Shown here piece by piece: positions 35,974 through 47,979 of a stretch of 64,000 bases of DNA. The notes under the pieces are model-generated. The model was not told the origin of the DNA, made no database searches, and saw only the letters and a program-made list of their open reading frames with translations. The position numbers and the translations under genes are program-made. The DNA is from Phascolomyces articulosus (Eukaryota > Mucoromycota > Mucoromycetes > Mucorales > Lichtheimiaceae), in the NCBI GenBank assembly GCA_025677815.1, contig JAIXMP010000022.1:186001-250000 (forward strand). Direction: 5' to 3'. Within the stretch, counting starts at the first letter, position 1. The number at the start of each line of letters is the position of its first letter.

Positions 35974-38023
35974 ATGCTTCGGAACGCCATTCTTCGACGA
36001 GGTAATTTTCAATTAAAAACACGATTGTATCGGCAGCTTGCAACTCTACAACAGCAAAACTCGATTATTTTTTGTTTCAACAATAAACAAAAAAATTATT
36101 AATATGGTGTTGAATATAATAATAATATTAAAAGCATACACGGATATTTAATAACACGTCCATTTCCTTTATTTTTCTATCCAAAATAGCAACCGCTCCG
36201 GTGGTAGCTCGCAATATGCGCGCTGTTTCAGCAGTACGCCACTATGCTGCCACACCCGATCCTAACGCTAACCCCATTACTGGCAAAACCACTTTTGGCG
36301 GTCTTTCCGATGAAGATCGTATTTTCACTAACGTGTATCTTCGCCATGACTACCGTTTGAAGGGTGCATTGAAGCGTGGTGATTGGTACAAGACCAAAGA
36401 AATCATTTTGAAGGGTCACGAATGGATTTTACAAGAAATGAAGGAATCTGGTCTTCGTGGTCGTGGTGGTGCTGGTTTCCCTACTGGTCTCAAGTGGAGC
36501 TTTATGAACAAGCCTCTCGATGGTATGTTATTATTATTAGAGTCATTGTTGTAGCTATAACTTTGAATTATATTTGGGAGGGGATAATGACTGAATGGGA
36601 AAAGGACATTTTTGAGGCTGATGTATAAATATATTTATATAATTAATGATTGTTTTGAAACACATTACACGTGTATTTTATATAGGCCGTCCTCGTTATC
36701 TCGTTGTCAATGCTGATGAAGGTGAACCTGGTACTTGTAAGGATCGTGAAATTATGCGTGGTGATCCCCACAAGCTTGTCGAAGGTTGTTTGTTGGCTGG
36801 TGCTGCCATGAAGGCCAACGCCGCTTACATTTACATTCGTGGTGAATTCTACCAAGAAGCCTCTCACTTGCAAGAAGCTATCAACGAAGCTTATGAAGCC
36901 GGTTTGATTGGTAAGAACGCCTGTGGTTCTGGTATGGACTTTGATGTGTATATTCACCGCGGTGCTGGTGCCTATATTTGTGGTGAAGAAACCAGTTTGA
37001 TTGAATCCATCGAAGGTAAGCAGGGTAAGCCTAGATTGAAGCCCCCATTCCCTGCTGATGTTGGTTTGTTCGGCTGTCCTTCTACTGTCACCAATGTCGA
37101 AACCGTTGCTGTTGCCCCTACTATCTTGCGTCGTGGTGGTAAGTGGTTCGCTGGATTCGGCCGTAACCGTAACCAAGGTACCAAGTTATTCTGTATCTCT
37201 GGTCACGTCAACAATCCTTGTACTGTTGAAGAAGAAATGTCTATTCCTTTGCGTGAATTGATTGAAAAGCACTGTGGTGGTGTCCGCGGTGGTTGGGATA
37301 ACCTTCTTGGTATGTTGACCTTGTATTTTTTGTGAAAAATGCAATAATGAAGGAAGTTCTACGAATATACTAATATATATGTATGAATATTTAGGTATTG
37401 TTCCTGGTGGTTGTTCCGTTCCAATCTTACCTAAGGACATTTGTGATGATGTCTTGTAAGTATTCAATGGAAAGTGATAAATTGAAAAATAGTGTTGCTT
37501 ATATTAAAACATGTACACTAATAATCATATTCAATAGGATGGACTTTGATGCCCTTCGTGATGTTACCTCCGGTCTTGGTACCGCTGCCGTCATTGTCAT
37601 GGATAAGTCTACTGATGTTGTTCGTGCTATTTCTCGTTTCTCAAAGTTCTACCGCCACGAATCTTGCGGTCAATGTACACCTTGCCGTGAAGGTACCAAG
37701 TGGCTTGAAGCCATGATGGACCGTTTCGAAACTGGTAACGGCCGTCCTGAAGAAATTGATCAAATTTGGGATCTTACCAAGCAAATCGAAGGCCACACTA
37801 TTTGTGCTTTGGGTGATGCCGCAGCATGGCCCGTAAGTTTTATTTCTTGTTTGATAATGATAAGCGTGTTTTATGGTGGTTGATTATGTTTACATACTCA
37901 TACATTTCACATTGATTATAATTCATATAGGTCCAGGGTTTGATTCGTCATTTCCGACCTGAACTTGAAGCTCGCATGGCCGAATTCCAACGTTCGATCG
38001 AAAGCAAACAAGCTACCGCTTAG
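35974..38023 (+). CDS. NDUFV1: NADH:ubiquinone oxidoreductase 51-kDa (FMN, NADH-binding) subunit of complex I
   Basis: Model: join(35974..36001, 36190..36522, 36686..37309, 37395..37455, 37538..37832, 37931..38023), 477 residues, normal for the family. It oxidises NADH at the matrix tip of complex I. The basic N-terminus ([20 protein letters not shown]) is a mitochondrial targeting signal. Visible sites are the [22 protein letters not shown] glycine loop, [15 protein letters not shown] in the flavin pocket, [17 protein letters not shown], and the 4Fe-4S ligands [12 protein letters not shown] plus the distal Cys in [12 protein letters not shown]. Donors are GTAATT, GTATGT, GTATGT, GTAAGT and GTAAGT. 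The codon set is richer in C and G at third positions than in neighbouring genes, consistent with high expression. Presence of this gene indicates a conventional complex I. Confidence 0.96.
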
Positions 38024-38493
38024 AAAACCACATTTTCTTTTAATGCAATTCCCCCACCTACAACTTTTTTTCCCATTTATTTTCCATCACGCTCAAACAC
38101 CCTTTTCTTAGAATTAAGTAAAAAAAAACACCATTTTGCAGCAAAAACATTGTTTCAAACAGACAAAGGATATTTCATCTTTTCCTTTGTGTGTGATTAT
38201 TCGTATTATTATAGAGTGATAAGCTTTGAAGTAGGTTGAGATGAGTTAATTTAAAGTTTAATTTTATATATTGTTATTGCATGATGGAAATAGTGATCTT
38301 TTTTTTTCAACTTCATGTGATGCTTGATCTATTTATCGCATGGATGGTGCTTTGGCTCCATTATTTTTGCACTCATGCAACACCCTATCGATATTTTAAC
38401 AAATTGCTGAACCGAAACGGTCATTTTTATTACACAACAGTAGCAAAAACTGATAAAAGAAAACTTTTTTTATTATATACAGTCAATATTCTT
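38024..38493. other. 3' flank between convergent NDUFV1 and deaminase genes
   Basis: Holds the two facing 3' UTRs. A small open frame overlapping the deaminase end is antisense. Nothing else was recognised. Confidence 0.4.
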
Positions 38494-39089
38494 TTAATGG
38501 GAATCCCAAAAATCACGATGGTCTTCCTTGACCTCCTCGTACAACTCAGGGAATGGACCAACTACATTGACTTTTCTTGAACCACGGGCGAAAACTTCAC
38601 GGCAAGGTAAATCAAGAGTAGGGTTTTCCTTGCTATTGGTAGTCATAGTAGCCAATTCAGATTCTGCCATAGCATAGACGATAGAACCAATGTTAGCCCA
38701 GTAACATGTTCCAGCGCACATCACGCAGGGCTCGACACTTGTGTATAAAGTACATTTAGCCAAGTGTTCAGGTGTAAAGTTGAAAGCTGTATATATAGTT
38801 ATGTCGTGTTAATAGAAAACGGGCTGTATAATCAATCAGATATAATCTCTACCAAATGTAAAATGACAAAAGACGGTGATCACGTACCAGCAACACGAGC
38901 AAGTTCACTTTCTGCATGAAACGTGGAACCAACGTTGGTGTATTGTAATAATACCTTGCCAGTCGCGTCTTCAACTAAAACTGCTCCAAAAGGATGCTTG
39001 CCCATAGCGCGTGAGCGTTTGGCAACTTGAATCGACTCACGGAGATATTCAACCATTTTTTCATGGCTGGCAGGTGCAGTGGACGACAT
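38494..39089 (-). CDS. Nucleoside/nucleobase deaminase (CDA-fold, COG0590 type)
   Basis: Model: complement(join(38494..38786, 38888..39089)), 164 residues. The zinc-dependent deaminase signature is complete: HAE at 58-60 (TFHAESELAR) and PCVMC at 87-91 (SVEPCVMCAGTCYWANI), supplying the zinc ligands His, Cys and Cys and the proton-shuttling Glu. HPFGAVLVED is the substrate-loop motif shared with guanine deaminase (GuaD), tRNA adenosine deaminase and yeast cytosine deaminase relatives. A small single-domain enzyme with HPFGAV and SVEPCxMC fits a guanine/cytosine-type nucleobase deaminase best; the exact substrate cannot be read. The intron has a GTACGT donor and a TACAG acceptor. A second, broken copy lies 2 kb upstream on the same strand. 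Confidence 0.88.
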
Positions 39090-40868
39090 TTTTTTTTATT
39101 GTTTCTGAATCTTTGTAGTTTGTTGTGAATTGATGAAGAGAAAACAAAGGTCGAAAGAAAAGTGTTTTATAATTATAATATTGGTTTTTTTTTTCGCACG
39201 GATGAGTCACTAAGCAAAAAACTATAGTGAGCCTGAAAAATACAAATTAGATAAGGTATAATTGGTTTACTCTTTGATCATATGACTGTCTGACAAATAG
39301 ACTGACAAATAGACGCTGGGAAACTTCCCTTGGTAAGGGTTGCTAAATCCCAATGAATGCTTTTGCTATCATGCCCCCCAAAAAAGTTCCGCTTTTTGAT
39401 AAACGAACTCAAGTTGTTATTAAAAACAATATATAAAATTCGATCAAAGAAAAAAATGGATAACAATCGATCAAGTTACACAAGGAGATTTCAAATTGTT
39501 CAGTATTTGATGTATTATAGCAAAGCTGAAACAACAACGAAACGTTGTTTAATGAAAAGAAGCTTTATAATGGTGGGTAAATAAATATATGATTTTATCA
39601 CCATTACTTGTTCTCTCGGTTGTTTGTCCGTCATCGTTAGAAGGGTGTAGTTTTTTTATGTACAATTGACGATTTTTTATGTACTAGTCCATATTTTTTA
39701 TGTACCAAGCCATAAATATATTTAACCACAGACTCGCTTGTATATTTGTATTATAATATTTCTGGACGTTTTTTTTTATGTACTTTTTTTTATGTACATT
39801 GGTTATGCAGTTTTTTTTTATGTAACATCACAATTATTTTTTATGTACTTTTATTGATTTACAGGTTTTTAAATAAAAAATAGATAATGCCCACTTAGTT
39901 TTATTCATGGCTATGCTGAAAAAATGTACTATCGCTACACTCAACAATTCTTTTTTGCTCTTCATGTCTCTTTACATAAAAAACAACTAAACTAAGATTG
40001 ACTTACCAAAACCAACAGTATTACTTGCCATACTTCCTATTAAGCCTCATAATTTTCTATATTCACTGAAATCATATTTTTTATGATAACCATAAATCTA
40101 CCATTCTATTACATTATATAGGGAAAATGAAAAAAGATAATGTATAGCAAGTTAGTTTGCTTGGCATCTAGATTGGTACAAATTTAACCACGAAGAAGGG
40201 AGTTGGTTGTTTGAAATGAGATTTGCATGACCAGGAAATAACGCTGGGAACGTAACTCTATCTACTGTAGTATTTTTTATCTCTTTCAAAGGATGTGAGA
40301 TGATAAAGTACATTAGGTAGATCAAAATGCAATTACGAGACCTGTGATTGTACCATAGGATAATGTTTGTGTGAGGCAAGATCAGAAAATTATTCATAGG
40401 ATAAAATACTACTATGCAACCGTATTCAGTAGCAAAGTTGGCTTACAACATTGAAAATTATAACATATATGATATATATGAATACAATAATAAACTTTTA
40501 TTTTGTATATAGTCCTTTGCATCTGTATTCTTTTGCTTTTTCATTATACAATGGTTTGACGTTTCATACAACACCTTTAGAAATAATTAGGATGTGTCTC
40601 TGGTCAATATGGGTGGTACATAATTATTATTTAGCCTACGCGGTAAGACCCAGTGCATGCTGTTTGGATTCCTTGGATATAATTATTTTTGTGTAGTTAA
40701 TAAAAATCATGTTCGCATTTTTTTGTCAGCATTTATCCCACATTTTAGTAAAAAGATATTTTAAAGTGTTATTATATTTGGTTATTTATTGAAGCAATCC
40801 GATTAAGAAGAAAGAATGTTAAAAAGAGGCGTAAAAAAGGAATTAACTGACAACCGTATCGACAACAA
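39090..40868. other. Spacer between the two deaminase copies
   Basis: No gene was recognised. It contains an array of seven T(6-10)ATGTA motifs at 39651-39848 (listed separately). Small open frames here lack family features. Confidence 0.4.
39651..39848 (+). repeat. Array of seven TTTTTTATGTAC motifs
   Basis: TTTTTTATGTAC, preceded by extra T in some copies, occurs at about 39651, 39673, 39694, 39769, 39784, 39811 (ending ATGTAA) and 39837, all in the same orientation within 200 bp. Spacing is irregular, so this is a motif cluster and not a simple tandem repeat. Confidence 0.75.
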
Positions 40869-41496
40869 CTAGTGTATCAATATATTGGTGGGATTCCCAG
40901 AAATCACGATATGATCCACTTTGAACTCTTCGTACAACTCGGGGTATGGACCATAAACATTGACGGTTCTCGAACCAGTCTTGAACACTTCACGGCAAGG
41001 TAAATCAAGAGTAGGGTTTTTCTTGCTATTGGTAGCCATAGTAGCCAATTCAGATTCTGCCATAGCATAGACGATAGAACCAATGTTAGCCCAGTAACAT
41101 GTTCCAGTGCACATCACTCAAGGCTCGACATTTGTATACATAGTGCACTTAAGCAACTGTTCAACTGGAAAGTGGGTAGCTGTATATGTTATAAAATTAA
41201 AAGAATAATGATATGTGTTAAAAAATCTTAAAATTCAGTAATGAAGCATGTATAAAAAAATCTCCCAAAGAAAGTAATAAAATGAGGTAATACGAACCAC
41301 CAGTACGAGCAATTCTTGCTTCAGCATGAACAACAGAACCTCCATTGATGGGTTGCGATAGCATTTCGCCAGTAGCGTCATCTACCAAAATGACTGCAAA
41401 AGGATGTCTGCCCATAGCACGGGAGCACTTGGTAACTTTGATGGCCTCGCGGAGATATTTAATTGCTGTTTCTTTGTTGTGAGGTTCAGTTGTCAT
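40869..41496 (-). pseudogene. Inactivated duplicate of the deaminase gene
   Basis: Exon 1 (41301-41496) and exon 2 (40869-41179) mirror the intact gene at 38494-39089, with the intron in the same place. HAE is retained (VVHAEARIAR). In exon 2 the codon for the first Cys of PCxxC is TGA at 41118-41120: the frame reads TNVEP-stop-VMCTGTCYWANI. Beyond it the reading frame stays closely similar for 60 codons, then a 2-nt insertion near the 3' end (DHIVISG against DHRDFWD) shifts the tail. The splice donor has also drifted from GTACGT to GTGGTT. Loss of the zinc ligand by a stop makes it non-functional as a deaminase; a truncated 86-residue product would lack the active site. Confidence 0.85.
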
Positions 41497-42031
41497 TTTG
41501 TTTCTTGTTCTTGATCTCTTGTCGATTGTTGTGGAGAGAACGAGCTGGATCAAATTCATTTTATAGTTATCAGTTCATTAAATTTTACGCACGTGTAAAT
41601 CTTCTGCCAAAAAGTATAATTATTTGTCTGAAAATCCAAAAAAAAAAGATTAGGTAGGTATTTTGACTAAATAATTACCAACCATAAAGGTTCTTTGTAA
41701 AAATCGATCCGAAGGTTTTATAATTCAAAGTAAAATATTTTGAGAGTGAAGAACCTGCCATGCCCAGGGAAATTGTCTTGGAAAAAAAGGATCACGAAAT
41801 TTTGTTTTGTAATAATGATATCTATTTTGCTGACACTACTTTGATACGGTAATAAGAGTTCATACAGCAACTAATAATTGTATAATTACGTATGAACTTA
41901 TTTATGTTTTTTATGAGATATTGACTTTCATTGGTAGTTCATACTTTGTTCCTTTTTTTATATATTCATAGTATCATGATGATAATGATGTTTTATTGGG
42001 TTTTTCCTGTTTCTGACACCCTCTACTGTAC
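41497..42031. other. Intergenic, AT-rich
   Basis: Promoter side of the deaminase pseudogene and 3' side of the small gene that follows. Nothing else was recognised. Confidence 0.3.
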
Positions 42032-42643
42032 TTAGCCATCGTGATTATTGCCTGACTTCTGTCCGCCATACAGTGATATTGCATCAATAACTCTAACATG
42101 ATATTCAGGTAATAGTATCTGTTGATAATAGTAAGAATGTTTTAGGTTTAAAACCAAAATAAATATGCATTCAAACAAAAATTTACTATACTGACTCTTT
42201 ATACAACCTATTTCATAAGAAGAACGTCCAATTCTATTATTCAAAATCCTTGCTTAAAGAAGATAAATCTTTGTGTTCTTACCAAAGAAGTATACAGGAG
42301 AAAAAAAATCCAAGCATCCGGTAAGTGAACAAAAAAAAATGGATAAGGTTTGAAGGCCACGGGCCCTGGTTCGTGCTTTTTTATCATCTCAGCAGCATTA
42401 CTTAAACTGGTGTATGTATCTAAAAAAATGATGGCCCAAATCTGGAATATCAAAAAACCATTCATTAAGGAATAGAATTCTTATCAATTGATATTATAAA
42501 ATCACATTGAAATATCCTATTCATTCTATAAAATAAACTACCGTAGTCATTCTGTCAATTGCATTTGAACTCTGTAAAGAAAAAAAGATGAGAAAGAATC
42601 AATAATGATGGCGTACCTGAAAAAAAAACTCAGCAAAATTCAT
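42032..42643 (-). CDS. Small putative membrane protein, multi-exon, orphan
   Basis: Four exons join in phase on the minus strand: 42643..42617 (MNFAEFFFQ), 42571..42542 (SSNAIDRMTT), then from 42441 (IWAIIFLDTYTSLSN... and HEPGPVAFKPYPFFFVHLPD). Two endings are possible. With a GTATAC donor at 42295, the frame continues from 42233 (IGRSSYEIG..., ending LLPEYHVRVIDAISLYGGQK) to a TAA at 42032, giving 134 residues. With the stronger GTAAGA donor at 42282, it ends after NWTFFL at a TGA, giving 78 residues. Hydrophobic stretches suggest one or two membrane segments. I recognise no family. The run of compatible splice sites argues for a real gene. Confidence 0.4.
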
Positions 42644-42852
42644 GGATAGAAAAGGTCTCTCTATTTAAGTCAGTTTTTTTCTTTTTTGCGCCTTTTTTTC
42701 TTCTTCTTTTTTACACACACACGTTTCTTTCTTCTTTACAACCCTATTTACAACTTTATTGATACAAGGTAAAGATAAAAATGACAGCTTATTTTGTTAT
42801 TTCTTAATAAAAGACGCGTCATTGACAAGCATGTTTCATTTATATTTTATAG

Positions 42853-45800
42853 ATGTCACAACGTCAAGTACTCCCAACAAACGTAAAGCCAGTTCATTAC
42901 GATTTGACATTGAAACCTGATCTTGAAACTTTTGTTTTTTATGGTCAAGTCAAAGTCGAGTAAGTTTATAAATTTTAATCCTTTTTTTTTTTCTATTATC
43001 ATGTAAAAATACTTATATACCTTTTTTCTAGTCTTGAAGTGAAGGAAGATACAACAAAAATCGTATTGAATACGCATGATATCAAGATCTACTCAGCTGT
43101 GCTTACGTCTACTAGTTTAAAAACTGAATTAAAGTAAGTAAATCCTATTTATTATTATGCTACTTTTGATGCCATCTTTTTTGTATATTATATAATCCAC
43201 TAATACAAAACACGCATATTTTTTTAATAGACAAAGTGCCAAATCCATTGATTACGATGCAAAGAAGGATCAAGCTATCTTAACCTTTGAACAGACCATG
43301 CCTGGTAATGCAAAGGCTTTGTTGGATATTCAATTTGAAGGTGAATTGAATGATCAAATGGCTGGTTTCTATCGTTCTACCTACAAGGATGCTGAAGGAA
43401 AAACTCAGTAAGTTTTTTAAAAAAAGAAAGGGGTGAAGATGGAAGGAGAATGACATGGAATATTGATATTAATAATTATTTTGTTCAGATACCTTGCAAC
43501 GACACAGTTCGAAGCTACTGATGCTCGTCGTGCATTCCCATGTTGGGATGAGGTAAATAGGAAACTTGCTATTTTTTTTAAAAAAAAATGAATTCCCTTG
43601 TTTTTTTAATTTTTTGTTATTGGACGGGGGGTGTTCGTGTTGTTTGGATAAATAAGCTAAAAAAAAGATCATTTGGTCGATTTATTTTTCATATTAGCCT
43701 GCTCTCAAAGCAACTTTTGATGTGACCCTTATCGTTCCATCCGAGCTCACGGCTTTATCCAACATGAATGTCATTTCCGAAAAACCATACTTGAACACGG
43801 GTAAAATGATCTCTGGCAAACATGAAGGTAAACACGAAGGCGCTACTGGCAAACACGAAGGCAAACATGAAGGTGCTACTGGCAAACACGAAGGCAAACA
43901 TGAAGGCAAACATGAAGGCAAGCATGAATCCAGTGGCGCAGTTGAAAAGAAATTAAAGGAGGTCAAATACGCAACCACACCTCAAATGTCTACCTATCTT
44001 TTGGCCTTTGTGGTGGGTCCATTCGAGTACATTGAAGCCCATACTTCTGGAGAAAATAATGGTCATCCTATCCAAACACGCGTTTATGCTTTACCTGGAT
44101 CAGTCGAACAAGGTCGTCATGCTTTACGAGTCGCGACAGCTGCGCTTGAATATTTCGCTCAAGTGTTTGGTGAACCTTACCCTCTCCCCAAGATAGACAT
44201 GGTCGCTATTCCGGACTTTGAAGCAGGTATGGAAGAAATTGCCTTTTATGAGAATTTGAATTTATACAGTTGACTTGCATTAATGGGAAAACATTAACTA
44301 ATACGTACGTTCGGCTTTTGTCTATTTGTTATTTTTTGACTTATAAAAAGGTGCTATGGAGAATTGGGGTAATGTATTTTTTTATTATAATTTGTAACAT
44401 GTCCGAATGTTCGGGATCATCCTCCCAATTTTGCTACGTGTAATCTGTATGTCGTCCGTTGGTTTCGCTGTTAACCTTAAATTTTGTTCATTTTTATAGG
44501 TCTGGTGACATATAGAAACGTTGCTGTAAGCTATAGAATTCTAAATTCAATCACCCCATCCTCCTTTCCTCACCTTCTCGGGTCATGTTATATATATCTT
44601 CATGTATGCTAAATTCATTTTCTTCTTTCTTTCCCACCATTAGTTGTTATTTGATGAAAAATCATCTTCCATCGTATTCAAGAAGAGCACAGCATATACA
44701 GTCTGTCACGAATTGGCTCATCAATGGTTTGGTAACTTGGTATGTACTTAATGATATGCATAATCACAGAAAAAAAAAACCATGACTAATCTAGAAATGG
44801 GAGGCGACAACGAAAAAAAAGGGAAGAGCTGTCAAATAAAATTTCTAAAACTAATACTTTTTGCCATGTATGTATTAGGTGACGATGGAATGGTGGGAAC
44901 ATTTGTGGCTCAATGAAGGATTTGCAACATGGGTTGGTTGGCTTGCCGTGGATCACATTTTCCCTGAATGGAATATCTGGGTTTCTTTCGTCAATGAAGA
45001 CATGCCCCGTGCCCTTAATTTGGACGCCCTTCGTTCATCCCATCCTATTGAAGTAGCCGTCAATGATCCAGCTGAGATTCATCAAATTTTCGATGCCATT
45101 TCGTACTACAAAGGTGCTAGTGTTATCCGTATGTTAAGTTCGTGGCTGAGCGTGGATACTTTCTTGGCCGGTGTTCGTCGTTACCTTCAAAAACACAAGT
45201 TTGGTAATGCCTCCACCATGGATTTATGGCAAGCATTGAGTGATGAAGCTGGTGTGGATGTATCGAAATTCATGACCCTTTGGACAAAGAGTATTGGTGT
45301 AAGTTTTTTTTTTGTGTTTCAAAGTTTTGGTTTGGATTAAACATGCTGAGCTAACGTATCCATTGATCCATATAGTATCCTGTATTGACTGTTGAAGAGA
45401 CTGGTAACCATGTTATTAAGGTCACTCAATCTCGTTACCTTTCTACTGGTGACTTGGACGCAAGTGAAGATACGTACGTATTATTACAATTCTTAGCATA
45501 AACACCAAAAAAAAAAAAAAAAAACTAACATTATATTTATATAGAACTGTTTGGTGGAATCCATTGGGTATTTTGACACCTGAAAAGATTGAATCTTATA
45601 CCCTTACCGAAAAGTCTCAAAATTTCAATATTCCCGAAAGCGGATTATACAAATTAAACGCTGGCCAAACTTCAGTCTACCGTGTCAACTATCCCATTGA
45701 AGCTGTTTTACGACTTGCAGAAGAAATTAAAAAGGGACCCGATGGTATGCTTAGCAACGCAGCTGACCGTGTTGGTTTGATTGCTGATGCAGGTAACCTT

Positions 45801-46896
45801 AGTGTCAGTGGTGAACAACGTACAACTGCTTTCTTGGAACTTGCACAAGCATTTGTCGATGAAAAGGATTATTTGTAAGTTTCGAATTTCCATATGAGGA
45901 TATTTTTCATTGTGGTGGAAATAGAGGATTTGGGATTGGTTGTCTATTCTTAAAAGATAAAGAACTAAAAAAAAAGAAAAATAACAACCTATATAGCGTT
46001 TGGGCACAATTGAGCATGCATTTTAGCAACATTATCAGTGTTTGGTCCAAGGAACCCGAAAGTGTGGTTGCATCATTAAAAACATTGCGTCGCAGCTTAT
46101 TTGCCCCTGTCGCCCATCGTCTTGGATGGGACTTTGCACCTACTGATGATTACCTTACTAACCTCTTACGTGTGCTTGCATTGACCAATGCTGGTCGATC
46201 CAATGATCCCGAAACTGTTGCAGAAGCTAAGAAGCGATTCTGGGAATTTGTTCAAGGAAATGATGAAGCTTTGCATCCCAATTTGCGTGGACCTGTTTAT
46301 GGTATTGTGTTGTTGACAGCAGAGGATGAAGCTGAAGAAGTCAAATTATGGGAAAGCATTCTCAAGATTTACAATGATGAAAAATTGCCTATTGATCAAC
46401 GTATGACTGCATTGAATGCTTTGGGTGGTGTCAAGAGTCAAGAATTAGTGATGCGATACCTCAAGATGAGTTTGGATGATAGCCAAGTGCGTGGACAAGA
46501 TTCTATTTATGTTTTCCGAGCGTAAGTATATATATTTTTTTGGGAGGGAATTTCCAAAAGAGGTTCATTCTAACGTTATATTTTTGTAAATTTAGATTGG
46601 GTATCAATTCGGATGCACGAGATTTGTTCTGGAAATACTTTAGTGAAAATTACGATACCTTGCATAGCAAATTCTCAAAATCGCTTAGTTTGTTTGGATC
46701 GGCTGTTCGTTCTGCTGTCAGTGGCTTTACCTCATTTGAAAAGATTGAAGAAATTGAAGCCTTCTTTGCTGATAAGGATACTAAGGAATATGCACGTCCT
46801 TTGCAACAAGCATTAGAAGCTGCCAAGGTGAATGCTAAATGGATTGAACGAGACAGTGTTGTAGTAGCAGATTGGGCCAAGAAGAATGCTGCTTAA
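42853..46896 (+). CDS. M1-family zinc aminopeptidase with an internal GKHE repeat insertion
   Basis: Exons: 42853..42959, 43032..43133, 43231..43407, 43489..43552, 43698..44226, 44351..44368, 44500..44525, 44644..44739, 44879..45298, 45376..45473, 45545..45874, 45997..46521 and 46596..46896, giving 930 residues. It removes N-terminal residues from peptides and is probably cytosolic (no signal peptide; Ape2/Aap1/puromycin-sensitive type). Sites seen are GAMEN at 327-331, the zinc motif HELAH at 363-367 with the third ligand Glu at 386 ([10 protein letters not shown]), and the catalytic Tyr region [13 protein letters not shown]. The ERAP1-like helical C-terminal domain is complete. Residues 190-227 are a His-rich repeat not typical of the family. 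GAMEN is encoded by an 18-nt microexon. A 5' UTR intron (42769-42852) ends directly at the ATG. The parallel frame running past 44226 to [10 protein letters not shown] is intron read-through. Confidence 0.93.
43815..43928 (+). repeat. Coding minisatellite (GKHE)n in the aminopeptidase
   Basis: Eight 12-nt units of the GGCAAACATGAA type, two of them pairs followed by a 9-nt GCGCTACT-like spacer (GAT), encode eight GKHE tetrapeptides and two Gly-Ala-Thr spacers (38 residues). The length is a multiple of three, so the frame is kept. Units differ mostly at third positions (CAT/CAC, GGC/GGT). Confidence 0.95.
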
Positions 46897-47970
46897 GTAA
46901 AAGAAAAAAATATATTCTATAAAAAAAATGAAAAAAAGCCAAGACTAGTCATAAGTCATATAGCAGTTTATCATCCTTCTCCCAAAGTTATATTCATTTT
47001 CCCCTTTAAACATCAATTAGTACAAAACTCTAAATTCCTCTCCCTTCAAATAACCCTTTGCTGAAGAAATTAGTAATAATAAAATCTGTTTTTTAATATA
47101 ATTGTCAAAGGATTGATCTTTTTTGGAAATAGAATCATTATGAAAAAATGGATTATTCTTACTTTACAAAAATATACGGATGAATAAAGAAGAAAATGAT
47201 TGCAGAATATTAAATTTTCCACATTGAGACAAATAAGAAAAATAAAAATGGAATAGTAAAAAAGCTGTATATAACAAAAGCGTAGCCTTCATTGCAAAAT
47301 ATATAATAATAAATCGAACCTAAAAAGCACAAAAGTTTTGCTATTTCGAAGACCTTCCTGTATACCTTTGGCTCCCTTTCAGACTGTATTTCGATTTTAC
47401 GATTCGTATATAATACTAGTACGAGGAGACAGATGAGTAGGATTGTTACACCCTTCTATTTTACCCTTTACAAGTGGTATTACTCTTCCTCTTTGTACAA
47501 GTCATTATTGGATTTCTTCAACAGGAGTATATAACAAAGATAGTATTAGAAATGATGATAATGGGTGGTGTCGTCGAGTACAAAATATCCCATCAACGTT
47601 TGTTTCTGGGAGACCCGTAACATTTTACCAAATGGATTGTATATTCGATAATGATAATAATTATACTCTGTATATCAAAGGTATTAGTTAAAATATATGC
47701 ATCATTAGTAACAATCAGCGCAACTCTTTCGCATCCACATGGGATGGTTATTTCCGTCTTCAGTTCCTAAATGAGGTACATAACATATCCTGCAGGAACG
47801 TTACATTGAGTGCCATTCTCAAGTCTATATGTATAAGGCTTTGTTGCTGTTATTTTTACCTTGTAGGATGTGTATATCATTAAATTTGTAAAAATAAATC
47901 AGCTCATGTATATATGAGTTGCCCAAAAACGCGATAAAGAATTTAAAATCCGGGGCGATAAAAAGAAAAC
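46897..47970. other. Intergenic, AT-rich
   Basis: The 3' flank of the aminopeptidase gene. An open frame at 47443-47691 has mixed composition and no recognisable family. Nothing else is supported. Confidence 0.3.
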
Positions 47971-47979
47971 TATCCGTTG

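Noticed and set aside
36643..37176. 177-codon minus-strand frame
   Set aside because: Antisense to NDUFV1 exon 3; the Thr/Val-rich text mirrors the biased codon use of the real gene.
47443..47691. 82-codon open frame on the plus strand
   Set aside because: Reads somewhat like protein in its second half but lacks any family or splice partner; left unannotated.
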